Shown here in pieces: positions 20,434 through 31,623 of a stretch of 64,000 nucleotides of DNA; the stretch's first letter is position 1, and the number at the start of each line of letters is the position of its first letter. Under the pieces are notes generated by a model that saw nothing but the letters and a program-made list of their open reading frames with translations, did not search any database and was not told the origin of the DNA. The stretch comes from Metapseudomonas boanensis (GTDB lineage Bacteria; Pseudomonadota; Gammaproteobacteria; Pseudomonadales; Pseudomonadaceae). Both the position numbers and the translations under genes were made by a program. Where the stretch lies: NCBI RefSeq assembly GCF_018704125.1, contig NZ_JAGTIS010000002.1, positions 248,001 to 312,000 on the forward strand. The letters are read 5' to 3'.

Positions 20434-21303
20434 TCAGCGCGCTGTCTTGTCCAGGTAACGGAAGAACTCGCTACTTGGATCCAGCACCATCACGTCACTC
20501 TTGTTCCCGAAGCTCCCACGGTAAGCCTGGAGGCTGCGGTGGAAAGCGTAGAACTCCTGATCCTGGCTGTAGGCCTTGGCATAGATGGCCGCAGCCTTGG
20601 CATCGCCATCACCGCGGGTTTCCTCCGCCTCGCGATACGCTTCAGCCAACAGCACGCGGCGCTGACGATCAGCGTCGGCACGAATACCTTCGGCCAGCTC
20701 AGCACCCTTGGCGCGGTGCTCGCGGGCCTCACGCTCACGTTCAGTGCTCATCCGCTCAAAGACGCTACGGTTCACTTCCTTGGGCAGATCGATGGCCTTG
20801 ACCCGCACATCCACCACCTCGATCCCCAACTCCTTGCTGGCCATGCGATTGAGGGCAGTCGTGATGTCTGCCATCAGCGCATCGCGCTCGCCTGACACGA
20901 CTTCGTGCAGGGTACGCTTGCCGAATTGGTCACGCAGGCCAGCCTCCAAACGCCGGGACAGACGCTCGTCGGCGATCTGCTTGATACCCGAAGTCGCGGT
21001 ATAGAAGCGCTCGGCATCAGCCACACGCCACTTGGCGTAGGCATCGACCATCACGGCCTTCTTCTCCAGAGTCAGGAAGCGCTGGGTCGGCGCGTCCAGA
21101 GTCAGCAGGCGGGCGTCGAACTTGCGCACCTGGTTGACGTACGGAATCTTGAGATGAAGGCCAGGCTGGACGTCCGCCTCGACGATACGGCCGAATTGGA
21201 GAAGGACAGCCTTCTCGGTCTGCGACACGATATAGAGACTGCTCCATACCACCAGGGCCACGATGACCCCCGCGATCAAGGTGAACAGCGATTTATTGGT
21301 CAT
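20434..21303 (-). CDS. hflC: HflC, inner-membrane band-7 (SPFH) protein
   Basis: HflC forms with HflK a large cage in the inner membrane around the FtsH protease and modulates its activity. The 289-residue protein has one N-terminal membrane helix (about 7-25) followed by the SPFH/band-7 domain and a charged helical region. Its ATG shares one base with the hflK stop (TGATG), which ensures coupled synthesis. Confidence 0.95.
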   Translation of the reverse strand: MTNKSLFTLIAGVIVALVVWSSLYIVSQTEKAVLLQFGRIVEADVQPGLHLKIPYVNQVRKFDARLLTLDAPTQRFLTLEKKAVMVDAYAKWRVADAERFYTATSGIKQIADERLSRRLEAGLRDQFGKRTLHEVVSGERDALMADITTALNRMASKELGIEVVDVRVKAIDLPKEVNRSVFERMSTEREREAREHRAKGAELAEGIRADADRQRRVLLAEAYREAEETRGDGDAKAAAIYAKAYSQDQEFYAFHRSLQAYRGSFGNKSDVMVLDPSSEFFRYLDKTAR

Positions 21304-22469
21304 CAGCGACTCTCCCTCGAACGCAGATTGCGCTGCTGCATATCAGAGCTGACACGCGAGCCCAGATCACTGCCGCTTGCGGAAGTCGATGCTGCCGGCG
21401 CCGCCGGACCGGAACCGGCGCCACGGCTGTCGATCATCTTGTCCAGCGGCAGATAGAGCAGGTTGCTTTGCCCCTCCTTGCCAGTCACCAGGACCTTGTT
21501 GGTATTGCTGAAGACTTCCTGCATGGTCTCGAGATACAGGCGCTGACGAGTCACTTCCGGTGCCTTGCGGTACTCGGCAAGGAGCTTGCTGAAGCGATCT
21601 GCCTCACCCTCGGCACGAGCGATCACTTCATCGCGATAACCGTTGGCATCTTCGATGATGCGCTGAGCCTGGCCCCGCGCCTCAGGCACCACGCCATTGG
21701 CGTACGCCTCAGCCTGGTTCTTGGCACGCTGCTCATCTTCACGGGCGCGAATCACGTCATCGAAGGCTTCCTGGACTTCACGCGGAGCCGCCGCACTCTG
21801 CACGTTGACCTGGGTGACGGTGATGCCGGTGCGGTAGGTATCGAGGAAGCGCTGCAGGCGCTCCTTGATTTCGCTCGCCATCAGTTCACGCCCTTCGGTC
21901 AGCACCTGATCCATCTCAGTGGAGCCCACCACGTGGCGCAGCGCGCTCTCGGTGGCATGCTGCAGGCTGACCTCAGGCTGATCGACGTTCAGCACGAAGT
22001 CCTGCAGGTTGCTGATCTTATATTGGACGGTCAGCGGAACCTCGACGATGTTCTCGTCCTCGGTGAGCATCTGGCCCTGCTTGCTGTAGGCACGCTCACG
22101 AGTCACGTTCTCCTGGAACCTGCGATCGATGGGCGGGAAGTAGAAGTTCAGGCCCGGGCCGACGGTTTCGTAGTACTTGCCGAAGCGCAGCACCACGGCT
22201 TGCTCCTGCTCATCCACGACATAGACGGCGCTATACAGCCAGACCACCGCGAGCAACGCGAGGCCGATGCCGAGCAGGCCGAAGCCACCCGACCGTCCGC
22301 CGCGATCATCGCCGCTCCGTTTCTTGCCGCTGCCAAACAACCCGTTCAGGCTGTCCTGCAGCTTACGAAAGGCCTCGTCCAGGTCCGGCGGTCCTTTGCG
22401 ATCACCACCACGGCGACCACCCCAAGGATCCTGATTGTTCGAGTTGCCACCCGGCTCGTTCCAAGCCAT
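21303..22469 (-). CDS. hflK: HflK, inner-membrane band-7 (SPFH) protein
   Basis: The partner of HflC, 388 residues from ATG 22469 (MAWNEPGGN). The frame extends four codons further, but GGAGAG sits properly spaced before this ATG. A Gly/Asn-rich cytoplasmic N-terminus (1 to about 60) is followed by a single membrane helix (about 66-88), the SPFH domain and a long helical region. The C-terminal tail (about 350-388) is Ser/Ala-rich. The gene is part of the miaA-hfq-hflX-hflK-hflC order also found in E. coli. Confidence 0.95.
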   Translation of the reverse strand: MAWNEPGGNSNNQDPWGGRRGGDRKGPPDLDEAFRKLQDSLNGLFGSGKKRSGDDRGGRSGGFGLLGIGLALLAVVWLYSAVYVVDEQEQAVVLRFGKYYETVGPGLNFYFPPIDRRFQENVTRERAYSKQGQMLTEDENIVEVPLTVQYKISNLQDFVLNVDQPEVSLQHATESALRHVVGSTEMDQVLTEGRELMASEIKERLQRFLDTYRTGITVTQVNVQSAAAPREVQEAFDDVIRAREDEQRAKNQAEAYANGVVPEARGQAQRIIEDANGYRDEVIARAEGEADRFSKLLAEYRKAPEVTRQRLYLETMQEVFSNTNKVLVTGKEGQSNLLYLPLDKMIDSRGAGSGPAAPAASTSASGSDLGSRVSSDMQQRNLRSRESR

Positions 22470-22565
22470 AGCGCTCTCCATACTGATAAAGCAAAGACGC
22501 GCCCACGGCGCGCCCGCCCATGCTACCCAAGCCTGCGGCCCGCAGCAAAACCACTCATACAGGCT

Positions 22566-23867
22566 TTATTGCAAAGTGTGTTGCTCAAGGAACTCGTTCG
22601 GCTGCCAACCCTCTCGGCTGACCAGTCGATTCAACTCTACGCGCGGCAAGCGCACGGCCAAAAGGACGTCACCTGCTTCATCGTGCGCTTCTGTCTGCAC
22701 CGCGCCCAAGGCGAAGAACTGAGCCCGCAAACGACCTAGACGCTGGGGCAAGCGCAGAGTCCCGACAAACATGTCTTCGCCCAGCAACTCGGCCACCGCC
22801 TGCTTCAGCAGTTCCAGGCCTTGCCCTTCACGCGCCGACAACCAGACTCGCTCGGGTTTTCCTTCCTCGTTCCGCTGGATATGCGGCTCGACATTCTCGA
22901 GAAGGTCAACCTTGTTATAGACCTCCAGCATCGGCAGCCCCTCGGCGCCGATCTCCCCCAGCACGGCCAGCACCTGTTCGATCTGCGCCATGCGCTCGGG
23001 CTCATGAGCGTCGATCACGTGCAGCAGCAGGTCGGCATTGCTGGACTCTTCAAGGGTAGCCCGAAAGGCTTCCACAAGCTTGTGCGGGAGGTGACGAATG
23101 AAACCTACGGTGTCCGCCAGGACGATTGGCCCCACGTCGTCCAATTGCAGACGGCGCAAGGTAGGGTCGAGCGTGGCGAACAACTGGTCAGCTGCATAGA
23201 CCTCGGATGTGGTCAGGGCATTGAACAGAGTGGACTTGCCGGCGTTCGTGTAGCCAACCAGAGAGACCGCAGGAATATCCGCGCGCTTTCGCCCGCGACG
23301 TGCCTGCTCGCGTTGGCTGCGAACCTTCTCGAGACGCTGCTTGATCTGGCGAATGCGCACCCGCAGCAGACGACGGTCGGTTTCCAGCTGGGTTTCACCC
23401 GGGCCACGCAGGCCAATACCGCCCTTCTGGCGTTCAAGGTGAGTCCAACCGCGCACCAAGCGCGTGCTCATGTGCTCAAGCTGGGCCAGCTCGACCTGCA
23501 GCTTGCCTTCATGAGTACGCGCGCGCTGGGCGAAGATGTCGAGAATCAGACCTGTACGGTCAAGCACCCGGCATTCGAAGGCGCGCTCGAGGTTGCGCTC
23601 CTGGCTGGGTGTGAGGGTGTGGTTGAAGATGACCAGCTCGGCCTCTTCGGCCTTGACCAGGTCATGCAGCTCATCGACCTTACCGCTACCGATGAGGAAC
23701 TTGGCCGTCGGCTGGTGGCGAGACACGGAGACAAAAGACACCGTGTCGGCACCCGCCGAACGTGCAAGCTCGAGAAACTCCTGCGGATCTTCGCGCGCCT
23801 CTGGGTCTTGGCCATCCAAGTGAACCAGGATGGCCCGCTCTCCACCGCCCGGGCGTTCGAAAAACAA
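22566..23867 (-). CDS. hflX: Ribosome-associated GTPase HflX
   Basis: HflX is a GTPase that splits stalled or heat-damaged 70S ribosomes. The 433-residue protein has the HflX N-terminal domain (about 1-190, with the glycine-rich GIGLRGPGETQLETDRR linker) and a TRAFAC GTPase domain containing GYTNAGKST (G1), DTVGF (G3) and NKVD (G4). The start is TTG at 23867 with AGGAG six bases upstream; this site abuts the hfq stop codon, so both are on one mRNA. Confidence 0.95.
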   Translation of the reverse strand: MFFERPGGGERAILVHLDGQDPEAREDPQEFLELARSAGADTVSFVSVSRHQPTAKFLIGSGKVDELHDLVKAEEAELVIFNHTLTPSQERNLERAFECRVLDRTGLILDIFAQRARTHEGKLQVELAQLEHMSTRLVRGWTHLERQKGGIGLRGPGETQLETDRRLLRVRIRQIKQRLEKVRSQREQARRGRKRADIPAVSLVGYTNAGKSTLFNALTTSEVYAADQLFATLDPTLRRLQLDDVGPIVLADTVGFIRHLPHKLVEAFRATLEESSNADLLLHVIDAHEPERMAQIEQVLAVLGEIGAEGLPMLEVYNKVDLLENVEPHIQRNEEGKPERVWLSAREGQGLELLKQAVAELLGEDMFVGTLRLPQRLGRLRAQFFALGAVQTEAHDEAGDVLLAVRLPRVELNRLVSREGWQPNEFLEQHTLQ

Positions 23868-23879
23868 TGCAGTCTCCTA

Positions 23880-24170
<291 letters not shown>

Positions 24171-24236
24171 TCAAATGACAAGAAAATTGAATGGTATCCG
24201 CCCTACCCCCAAGGATAGACGGTAACCAGCAAGGTC

Positions 24237-25211
24237 TCAGTTCAATATGGAGACCGACTTCAGGTATTTCAAGGCGCGCGGCAGATTGTCGCAATCAAGG
24301 CTATCCAGCCAGTGCAGGTCGTCCCAACTGCGCAACCAGGTGAATTGCCGCTTGGCGAGTTGGCGCGTGGCAATGACTCCACGTTCCTCCATCTCTGACC
24401 GGCTCAGCGTGCCATCCAGATAATCCCAGACTTGGCGATAACCGACTGCCCTTATAGACGGCAGCCCTGCGTGCAGGTCACCTCGACCGCGCAGCGCTTC
24501 GACCTCTTCGACGAAGCCCTGTTCCAACATCAACTGGAAACGTTGCGCAATTCTTTCGTGCAACACGTGCCGCTGGGCCGGAGCAATCGCCAGGTGCGCA
24601 ACAGTATACGGGAATTGCCCACCACCAGGCGTGCCGGAGCCAGGATTTTGCGCAGCCTGGCGCAACCTGTGGGCGGTCATGGTCAGACCGCTGACGAGAT
24701 AGACCTCTAATGCCCGAGTAAGCCGCTGAGGGTCATTCGGGTGGATTCGTGCTGCGGACTCCGGATCCACGCTGGCCAACTCCCGGTGCAAGACATCCCA
24801 GCCTTCACGCGCGGCCCGTGCCTCCAGTTCGGCACGCACGGCCGGGGCGGCGCTCGGCATGTCCGCCAAACCTTCGAGCAACGCCTTGTAATACAGCATG
24901 GTGCCGCCGACCAGCAGCGGTATCCGCCCTTTCATCGTGGCCTCGGCCATCGCGGCCATGGCGTCGGTGCGAAACTCGGCGGCGGAGTAACTTTGTGCTG
25001 GATCGCGGATATCGATCAGGCGATGAGGGAACTCGACAAGCGTGGCCTTATCTGGCTTCGCCGTACCGATGTCCATGCCGCGGTAGATCAGCGCCGAGTC
25101 GACGCTGATCAGCTCGCAGGGCAGCGTGCGCGCCAGGGCCAAGGCTAGGTCGGTCTTGCCGGCGGCGGTTGGCCCCATGAGGAAGATTGCTGGCGGCAGG
25201 CGTTCAGCCAT
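24237..25211 (-). CDS. miaA: tRNA dimethylallyltransferase MiaA
   Basis: MiaA adds a dimethylallyl group to N6 of A37 in tRNAs that read UNN codons. The 324-residue protein begins [20 protein letters not shown], placing the P-loop (GPTAAGKTD) at about 13-21. The frame is open to 25289, but that would overlap mutL by 25 codons. ATG 25211 starts two bases after the mutL stop, matching family length. Confidence 0.95.
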   Translation of the reverse strand: MAERLPPAIFLMGPTAAGKTDLALALARTLPCELISVDSALIYRGMDIGTAKPDKATLVEFPHRLIDIRDPAQSYSAAEFRTDAMAAMAEATMKGRIPLLVGGTMLYYKALLEGLADMPSAAPAVRAELEARAAREGWDVLHRELASVDPESAARIHPNDPQRLTRALEVYLVSGLTMTAHRLRQAAQNPGSGTPGGGQFPYTVAHLAIAPAQRHVLHERIAQRFQLMLEQGFVEEVEALRGRGDLHAGLPSIRAVGYRQVWDYLDGTLSRSEMEERGVIATRQLAKRQFTWLRSWDDLHWLDSLDCDNLPRALKYLKSVSILN

Positions 25212-25213
25212 GC

Positions 25214-27085
25214 TCAGCGACCACGCAGGAAGAGTTTGTCCAGGTCGTCCATGCCCAGCTGGGTCCAGGTCGGTCGCCCATGATTGCACTGGCCGCTGCG
25301 CTCGGTGTTTTCCATGTCGCGCAGCAGGGCATTCATCTCCGGCAGGCTGAGCCGGCGATTGGCCCGGACTGCACCATGGCAGGCCATGGTGCCGAGGAGT
25401 TCGTTGAGATGCGCCTGGATGCGATCGCTGGTGCCGTATTCAAGCAAGTCGGCCAGCACGTCACGCACCAACTGCGAGGCCTCGGCCTGCTTCAAAAGGG
25501 CGGGAATCTGGCGGATTGCCAGGGTCTCCGGCCCCAGACGCTGCAGTTCGAAGCCCAGGCGGCGAAACCATTCAGCATGCTCTTCCGCACAATCCGCTTC
25601 GCGCTGACTGACCGCGAGCGACTCGGGCACCAGCAACGGCTGCCCCTTGAGCCCCTCACTGGCCATGGCCAGCTTCAGACGCTCGTAAGTGATGCGCTCA
25701 TGGGCCGCGTGCATGTCCACCAGCACCAGCCCCTGGGCGTTCTCGGACAAGATGTAGATACCTTTCAACTGCGCCAACGCATAGCCAAGCGGCGGAATAT
25801 CACCCTGGGTCTCGGGCAGGCTGACCGACGCTGCCGGCGTCAGCGGGGCAAAAAACTCGCGGTAAGCGCCCTGGGCTTCGGCTGCCGGTAACGGCGCAGC
25901 CGGGCGTGGAGGCTGATAGCCCCCCGACGGGCGCCAGTTCGATTCAGCGGCCGGACGCTCCAACACGCTGGCTGCGAGGCTCATTTCCGTCTGCGGGCCG
26001 AACTCACCGGCAGCTTGTCCGGTTGGCCGTACCACGCTTTCGGTACCGGCCGGGGATGCCAGCTGATCCTCAGGTCGCACTTCGCCGAGAGCGCGATGCA
26101 AGGTGCCATAGAGGAAGTCGTGGACCATCCGGCTGTCGCGGAAGCGCACTTCGTGCTTGGTCGGGTGCACGTTCACGTCCACAGCCGCGGGGTCGACCTC
26201 GAAGAACAGGACGAACGTGGGATGCCGGCCGTTGTAGAGAACGTCGCGATAGGCCTGACGGACCGCGTGGGCGACCAGTTTGTCGCGCACCATGCGGCCA
26301 TTGACATAGAAATACTGCAGATCCGCTTGGCTACGCGAGAAAGTCGGCAAGCCAACCCACCCCCACAGATGCAGCCCGTTGCGCTCGATCTCGATGGGCA
26401 GCGCCTGTTCCAGGAAAGCCGAGCCGCAGACCGTGGCCACCCGCCGCGCCTTGGAAATATCGTCCGGCGCCTCATGCAGGGCGAAGATGGTCTTGCTGTT
26501 ATGCCGCAGGTGGAAAGCGACATCGAAGCGAGCCAGAGCCAGGCGCTTTATGACTTCCTGCAGGTGATCGAATTCGGTCTTCTCGGCGCGCAGGAACTTG
26601 CGGCGTGCCGGGGTGTTGAAAAAAAGATCGCGAACCTCGACCGAGGTGCCCACCGGATGCGCTGCAGGCTGCACCCGCGCTTCCATGTCGCGCCCCTCGG
26701 TCTCGACCTGCCAAGCCTGTTCGGCATCGACTGTGCGCGAGGTCATTGTCAGGCGCGCGACCGAGCTGATGGAGGCCAGCGCTTCACCACGGAAGCCCAG
26801 GCTCATAACCCGTTCCAGATCCTCGAGATCACGGATTTTGCTGGTGGCGTGGCGAGCCAGGGCCAGCGGCAGATCGTCGGCCGGGATCCCACCGCCATCG
26901 TCGCGCACCCGCAGCAGCTTGATTCCGCCCTGCTCGACTTCGACATCGATGCGGCGGGCCCCCGCATCCAGACTGTTTTCCAGCAGCTCCTTGATGACCG
27001 AAGCAGGACGCTCCACCACCTCACCAGCCGCAATCTGGTTCGCCAGCCGCGGAGTCAGCAGCTGGATACGTGGCAAGCTGCTCAT
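25214..27085 (-). CDS. mutL: DNA mismatch repair protein MutL
   Basis: MutL couples mismatch recognition by MutS to strand removal. The 623-residue protein has the N-terminal GHKL ATPase ([27 protein letters not shown]), a Pro-rich linker (about 340-430) and the C-terminal dimerisation domain. That domain carries the endonuclease signature D-M-H-A-x2-E-x4-E and the accompanying CNHGRP motif. It should therefore nick DNA itself, in line with the absence of MutH from pseudomonads. Its ATG overlaps the amiB stop by three bases in an ATGA. Confidence 0.95.
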   Translation of the reverse strand: MSSLPRIQLLTPRLANQIAAGEVVERPASVIKELLENSLDAGARRIDVEVEQGGIKLLRVRDDGGGIPADDLPLALARHATSKIRDLEDLERVMSLGFRGEALASISSVARLTMTSRTVDAEQAWQVETEGRDMEARVQPAAHPVGTSVEVRDLFFNTPARRKFLRAEKTEFDHLQEVIKRLALARFDVAFHLRHNSKTIFALHEAPDDISKARRVATVCGSAFLEQALPIEIERNGLHLWGWVGLPTFSRSQADLQYFYVNGRMVRDKLVAHAVRQAYRDVLYNGRHPTFVLFFEVDPAAVDVNVHPTKHEVRFRDSRMVHDFLYGTLHRALGEVRPEDQLASPAGTESVVRPTGQAAGEFGPQTEMSLAASVLERPAAESNWRPSGGYQPPRPAAPLPAAEAQGAYREFFAPLTPAASVSLPETQGDIPPLGYALAQLKGIYILSENAQGLVLVDMHAAHERITYERLKLAMASEGLKGQPLLVPESLAVSQREADCAEEHAEWFRRLGFELQRLGPETLAIRQIPALLKQAEASQLVRDVLADLLEYGTSDRIQAHLNELLGTMACHGAVRANRRLSLPEMNALLRDMENTERSGQCNHGRPTWTQLGMDDLDKLFLRGR

Positions 27086-28530
27086 GGCTGGGCCGCCAGC
27101 GTCGCGGCCGGGATGCTCAGGGTCTGACCGACTTTGATGTTGTCGTCCTTCAGAGAATTGGCACTGCGCAACGCAGGGAGGCTGACCTCATAGCGCTGGG
27201 CGATCAACGCCAGGCTTTCACCGGAGGTCACCACATGCTCCCGCGGACCAGGCGCGATCTTGCCCTGGTCACGCAGCCAGGCAATGTAGGTGCCGGGCGG
27301 CGGGTTCTGCTGGAAGAACTGCTTGATCCCGGTCTGGATGGAGCGTGCCAATACTTGCTGGTGGCTCGGGTTGGCCAGCTTCTGCGACTCGTTGTGGTTG
27401 GAGATAAAGCCGGTCTCCACCAGGATCGATGGGATATCTGGCGATTTCAGCACCATGAAGCCTGCCTGTTCGACCCGGCGCTTGTGCAGCGGGGTTACGC
27501 GGCTGACATTGCTCAGGACCTTCTGCCCGACGTTCAGGCTGGAGGACAGGGTGGCAGTCATCGACAGGTCCAGCAACACGCCGGCCAGCATGCGGTCCTT
27601 GTCATCGAGGCTGACGCTGCCAACCCCGCCGATCAGGTCGGAGCGGTTTTCGTTATCGGCCAGCCAACGAGCGGTTTCGGACGTCGCCCCCCGATCGGAC
27701 AGGGCGAACACTGAAGCGCCGAAAGCGCTGCGGCTGGGCGCGGCGTCGGCATGAATGGAGACGAACAGATCAGCACCCTTCTTGCGCGCGATCTCGGTGC
27801 GTTTGCGCAGGGGAATGAAATAGTCGCCAGTACGCACCAGCTCGCCGCGGAAGCCTTTCTCGCGGCTGATCTGGCGCTGCAATTCCTTGGCGATGGCCAG
27901 GGTCACGTTCTTTTCATGCTGGCCTTTGGGGCCGAGCGCACCCGGGTCCTCGCCGCCGTGACCGGCATCGATGGCGACAATGATGTCACGCTTGCCACCC
28001 GGAACCGGCGGCAGCTTGCTTGGTGCCGGCCGGGTCGGGGTCACAGGCGCCTGTGGCGCAGCCGGGGCGGTCGCCACCTGCGGCGCGCTGGCCTCATTGG
28101 CCGCCGCTTCCTGGTCGAACAAGTCGACCACCAGACGGTTGCCGTACTGCTGATTGGGCGCCAAGGCGAAACTCTTGGGTGTGACAGCGGTGGAGACATC
28201 GATCACGACGCGCAGGTCGGTCGGGCTGCGCTGGGCAGAGCGGACGCTGGTGATCGGCGTGTTGCTGAGCGACAGCTGCTCCAGCTTGGTAGCCAACTGG
28301 GCACCGTTGAGATCGATGACGATGCGATTGGGCGCAGTGAGCGTGAAGACACTGTGCTGCACCGGACCGGAAAGGTCGAAGACCAGGCGCGTATTGTCCG
28401 GCGCACGCCATAGCCGCACCCCGCGGACCTCCGCGGCAGCCAGGACATCAGCGGCCAATGCCGCAAGTAGAACCCCAATCCCGGCAAACAGTGCGCGCGA
28501 GCGCATACCCCACCCCATTCTGTTTTTCAT
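27082..28530 (-). CDS. amiB: N-acetylmuramoyl-L-alanine amidase AmiB
   Basis: AmiB cleaves the amide bond between MurNAc and the stem peptide to separate daughter cells. From ATG 28530 the protein has 482 residues: a signal peptide (cleaved near [10 protein letters not shown]), an AMIN domain for septal targeting (about 35-135), a Pro-rich linker and a zinc-dependent Amidase_3 catalytic domain. The latter starts [18 protein letters not shown], with a metal-binding His. A LysM domain for glycan binding ends the protein (about 435-480). The start forms an ATGA overlap with the tsaE stop. The frame extends further upstream inside tsaE, which I discount. Confidence 0.93.
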   Translation of the reverse strand: MKNRMGWGMRSRALFAGIGVLLAALAADVLAAAEVRGVRLWRAPDNTRLVFDLSGPVQHSVFTLTAPNRIVIDLNGAQLATKLEQLSLSNTPITSVRSAQRSPTDLRVVIDVSTAVTPKSFALAPNQQYGNRLVVDLFDQEAAANEASAPQVATAPAAPQAPVTPTRPAPSKLPPVPGGKRDIIVAIDAGHGGEDPGALGPKGQHEKNVTLAIAKELQRQISREKGFRGELVRTGDYFIPLRKRTEIARKKGADLFVSIHADAAPSRSAFGASVFALSDRGATSETARWLADNENRSDLIGGVGSVSLDDKDRMLAGVLLDLSMTATLSSSLNVGQKVLSNVSRVTPLHKRRVEQAGFMVLKSPDIPSILVETGFISNHNESQKLANPSHQQVLARSIQTGIKQFFQQNPPPGTYIAWLRDQGKIAPGPREHVVTSGESLALIAQRYEVSLPALRSANSLKDDNIKVGQTLSIPAATLAAQP

Positions 28531-28994
28531 ACTCCAACCGCCAGGGCGGCACACCAGGCTTCGCCGCGCTCGGTGTGTGGCGACAAACGCAGCGAACGGC
28601 CGCCCGCTTGCGGGGTAATGGTAATGTCCAGGTCGGCCTTTGGCAAAACGCCCTCACCCCGTTGCGGCCACTCGATCAGACATAGCGCATCGTCCTCGAA
28701 GTAGTCGCGAATCCCCAGAAATTCCAACTCCTCAGGGTCGGCAAGGCGATATAGATCGAAATGAAAGGCGCGCTTATCGCCAATTTCATAAGGCTCGACC
28801 AGCGTGAAGGTCGGACTCTTGACGGCCCCAGCGTGGCCCAGCCCCCGCAGGATTCCTCGGGACAACGTGGTTTTGCCGGCACCCAGGTCGCCATGCAGGT
28901 ACAGGATGCCGCGCCCGCCGGTCAGCTTCGCCAAGCGCCCACCGAGGGCCAGCATGGCCTCTTCGCCTTCGGCATTCAGGATCACTTCAGGCAC
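28527..28994 (-). CDS. tsaE: tRNA threonylcarbamoyladenosine biosynthesis ATPase TsaE
   Basis: TsaE is the ATPase that works with TsaB and TsaD to make t6A37 in ANN-decoding tRNAs. The 155-residue protein has a P-loop [11 protein letters not shown] and the family's [11 protein letters not shown] and FDLYRL segments. I start at GTG 28994 (VPEVILNAE) because GAGGAG lies eight bases upstream and this gives the normal length. The longer open frame to 29111 lies inside nnrD. The start overlaps the nnrD end by 13 bases. Confidence 0.92.
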   Translation of the reverse strand: MPEVILNAEGEEAMLALGGRLAKLTGGRGILYLHGDLGAGKTTLSRGILRGLGHAGAVKSPTFTLVEPYEIGDKRAFHFDLYRLADPEELEFLGIRDYFEDDALCLIEWPQRGEGVLPKADLDITITPQAGGRSLRLSPHTERGEAWCAALAVGV

Positions 28995-30481
28995 GGCGAA
29001 ATCTCCTCGAGCAGCTGACGAATGGTCGGGATCAGGTCGCTGGCCGCAATTCCCCGCCCCAGGGCGCCGAGCGTCTTCCCGGCACTGGCGTGCAGCCAGA
29101 CAGCCAGACACGCGGCATCGAAACTATCCATACCTTGCGCCAACAAAGCGCCGAGCAGCCCGGCCAACACATCGCCAAGCCCCGCACCCGCCATGGCCGG
29201 ATGCCCATGATCGCACAGGGCCAGTCGACCATTGGGCGCCGCAACCAGGCTGCCAGCGCCTTTGAGCACGACGCACAGGTTGAAGCGTTGCGCCAGGGCG
29301 AGCGCCGCTTTCGGGCGATCAGCCTGCACTTCGGCCGTGGAAATGCCCAACAGGCGAGCGGCCTCACCCGGATGGGGAGTCATGACCCCAGCACTGGGCG
29401 GCTGAGCCAGGCCCACGGCAAGCAGGTTGAGCGCATCGGCATCCCACACCTGGGGAACGGTGCAGCCGGCAGCGGCACTCAGCAGCGCACGCCCCCAGGC
29501 TCCTTGACCAAGCCCAGGGCCCACCACCAGCACATCGGCCTTTTCTGTAAGCGCCAGCAGCTGGTTGGCGGACGCCACGCCTGCACACATCACTTCCGGG
29601 CGCCTGGCAAGGGATGCGGCAATGTGCTCCATGCGAGTTGCCAGCGAGACCAGCCCAGCACCGCTGCGCAAGGCGCTTTCCGCCGCAAGCAGGGCAGCCC
29701 CGCCGAACCCCAGGTCACCACCCACGACCAGCAGGTGGCCAAACTGCCCCTTGTGCGCCGTGCGTGGACGGGGCGCCAGCCGCGGCAAATTGCCGAGCGC
29801 CAGGCGCACTGCCTGGCTTGGCGCTGTGGCCAGCAGATCGGGATCCGCCTGAAGATCGTCGAACACCAACTCGCCGACCTGGTCCGGCGCATCGGCGGTG
29901 AACAGGCCGAGTTTCAGCCCTATAAAGGTTACGGTCAGGTCGGCACGTACGGCGACGCCCAGCACCCGACCGCTGTCCGCGCAGAGGCCGGACGGAATAT
30001 CGATCGCCAACACCGGCTGTCCGCTGGCGTTGAGCAGGCGAATCGCCTGGGCACAGGGCTCACGCACCGAGCCGGACAGGCCCGTCCCGAGCAGGGCATC
30101 CACCACCACGCCCTCAAGCGGCGCGCATTCAGTCCATGGCTGGACAGCGACTCCGACGGCAAGCGCTTCGTCGCGCGCCAGCGCCGCATCCCCAGCAAGC
30201 GCATCCGCCGCCCCGACTGCGAAAACTCGAACCTGCCAGCCCGCGCGTTGCGCCAGGGCGGCCACCAGGTATCCGTCGCCGGCATTGTTGCCACGGCCAG
30301 CCAGGACGCTGATGCAGCCCGCCTCGGGCCAGCGGCGTCGCAGTGCACGCCACGCGGCATGGGCGGCACGCTGCATCAATTCGAACCCAGGGGTGCCCGC
30401 CGCAATCAGGCGAGCATCAAGGTCTCGCACTTGTGCGGCGGAGTGAAGGCTGAGGGGCATTTCATCAGTGGGCAGCGTCAT
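28982..30481 (-). CDS. nnrD: Bifunctional NAD(P)H-hydrate epimerase / ADP-dependent NAD(P)H-hydrate dehydratase
   Basis: This enzyme repairs hydrated NADH and NADPH. The N-terminal epimerase half (about 1-215) has the [10 protein letters not shown] loop. The C-terminal ribokinase-like dehydratase half (about 230-499) has [11 protein letters not shown] and the ATP-binding [15 protein letters not shown]. At 499 residues it is a full fused form like E. coli YjeF. The start is uncertain: ATG 30481 is used, and ATG 30460 ([10 protein letters not shown]) is an alternative; neither has a strong ribosome binding site. It is divergent from queG. Confidence 0.93.
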   Translation of the reverse strand: MTLPTDEMPLSLHSAAQVRDLDARLIAAGTPGFELMQRAAHAAWRALRRRWPEAGCISVLAGRGNNAGDGYLVAALAQRAGWQVRVFAVGAADALAGDAALARDEALAVGVAVQPWTECAPLEGVVVDALLGTGLSGSVREPCAQAIRLLNASGQPVLAIDIPSGLCADSGRVLGVAVRADLTVTFIGLKLGLFTADAPDQVGELVFDDLQADPDLLATAPSQAVRLALGNLPRLAPRPRTAHKGQFGHLLVVGGDLGFGGAALLAAESALRSGAGLVSLATRMEHIAASLARRPEVMCAGVASANQLLALTEKADVLVVGPGLGQGAWGRALLSAAAGCTVPQVWDADALNLLAVGLAQPPSAGVMTPHPGEAARLLGISTAEVQADRPKAALALAQRFNLCVVLKGAGSLVAAPNGRLALCDHGHPAMAGAGLGDVLAGLLGALLAQGMDSFDAACLAVWLHASAGKTLGALGRGIAASDLIPTIRQLLEEISPCLK

Positions 30482-30549
30482 GTGCTTCGGATATGGCGAT
30501 GAGGTCTGGCAGAATTATATCCACCTCAGCTGCCGTTTCCTGCCCCAGC

Positions 30550-31614
30550 ATGCCCTTTTCAACGCCAGATCTCGCCGCACTCGCGCAATCCATCAAGGAT
30601 TGGGGTCGAGAACTGGGCTTCCAGCAGGTCGGTATCTCCGGGCTCGACCTCGGCGAACATGAAGCCCATCTCCAGCGCTGGCTCGACGCCGGCTACCAGG
30701 GCGAGATGGACTACATGGCCGCCCACGGCAGCAAGCGTTCGCATCCGGAGCTGCTGGTACCCGGGACATTGCGGGTGATTTCACTGCGCATGGATTACCT
30801 CCCGGGCGATAGCCAGATGGCGAAAGTCCTGGCGACACCCGACAAGGCTTACGTATCGCGCTATGCGCTGGGGCGCGATTACCACAAGCTGATCCGCAAG
30901 CGCCTGCAGCACCTGGCCGACCGCATCCAGCAGGTGATCGGTCCGCTCAGTTATCGCGCCTTCGTCGACAGCGCCCCAGTCCTGGAAAAGGCCATTGCCG
31001 AACAAGCAGGCCTGGGCTGGATCGGCAAGAACACCCTGGTACTCAACCGCAAGGCGGGCAGCTATTTCTTCCTCGGCGAGCTGTTCGTCGACGCGCCGCT
31101 GCCCGTGGATCCGCCGCAGGCCAGCGAACATTGCGGCCGTTGCTCGGCCTGCCTGGACATCTGCCCCACCGCAGCTTTCGCTGGCCCCTACCAACTGGAC
31201 GCGCGACGCTGCATCTCCTATCTGACCATCGAGCTGAAGGGCTCGATTCCCGAGCATCTGCGCCCACTGATCGGCAACCGTGTGTTTGGTTGCGACGACT
31301 GCCAGATCGTCTGCCCGTGGAATCGCTTCGCCCGGCCTAGCGGCGAAGGTGATTTCCAGCCGCGCCATGGGCTGGACAATGCCGAGCTCGCCGAGCTGTT
31401 CCGCTGGAGCGAAGAGGAGTTTCTCGGCCGGACCGAGGGCTCGCCGCTCCGTCGCGCGGGTTATGAGCGCTGGCTGCGCAACCTGGCTGTCGGCCTTGGC
31501 AACGCCCCCTCGACCATTCCCGTACTGGAGGCCCTGCGCGCGCGCCGCGAGGACCCGTCAGCGCTGGTTCGCGAACATGTGGAGTGGGCGCTAGCCCGCC
31601 ATGCAGCGGGCTAG
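30550..31614 (+). CDS. queG: Epoxyqueuosine reductase QueG
   Basis: QueG performs the last step of queuosine synthesis in tRNA, a cobalamin-dependent reduction of epoxyqueuosine. The protein has 354 residues from ATG 30550 (MPFSTPDLAA). It has an N-terminal cobalamin-binding domain and two 4Fe-4S clusters, shown by CGRCSACLDICPT and CDDCQIVCPW. A C-terminal HEAT-like region follows. The frame is open 19 codons further upstream, but that stretch is unlike the family. Confidence 0.95.
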   Translation: MPFSTPDLAALAQSIKDWGRELGFQQVGISGLDLGEHEAHLQRWLDAGYQGEMDYMAAHGSKRSHPELLVPGTLRVISLRMDYLPGDSQMAKVLATPDKAYVSRYALGRDYHKLIRKRLQHLADRIQQVIGPLSYRAFVDSAPVLEKAIAEQAGLGWIGKNTLVLNRKAGSYFFLGELFVDAPLPVDPPQASEHCGRCSACLDICPTAAFAGPYQLDARRCISYLTIELKGSIPEHLRPLIGNRVFGCDDCQIVCPWNRFARPSGEGDFQPRHGLDNAELAELFRWSEEEFLGRTEGSPLRRAGYERWLRNLAVGLGNAPSTIPVLEALRARREDPSALVREHVEWALARHAAG

Positions 31615-31623
31615 CCCTGAACC

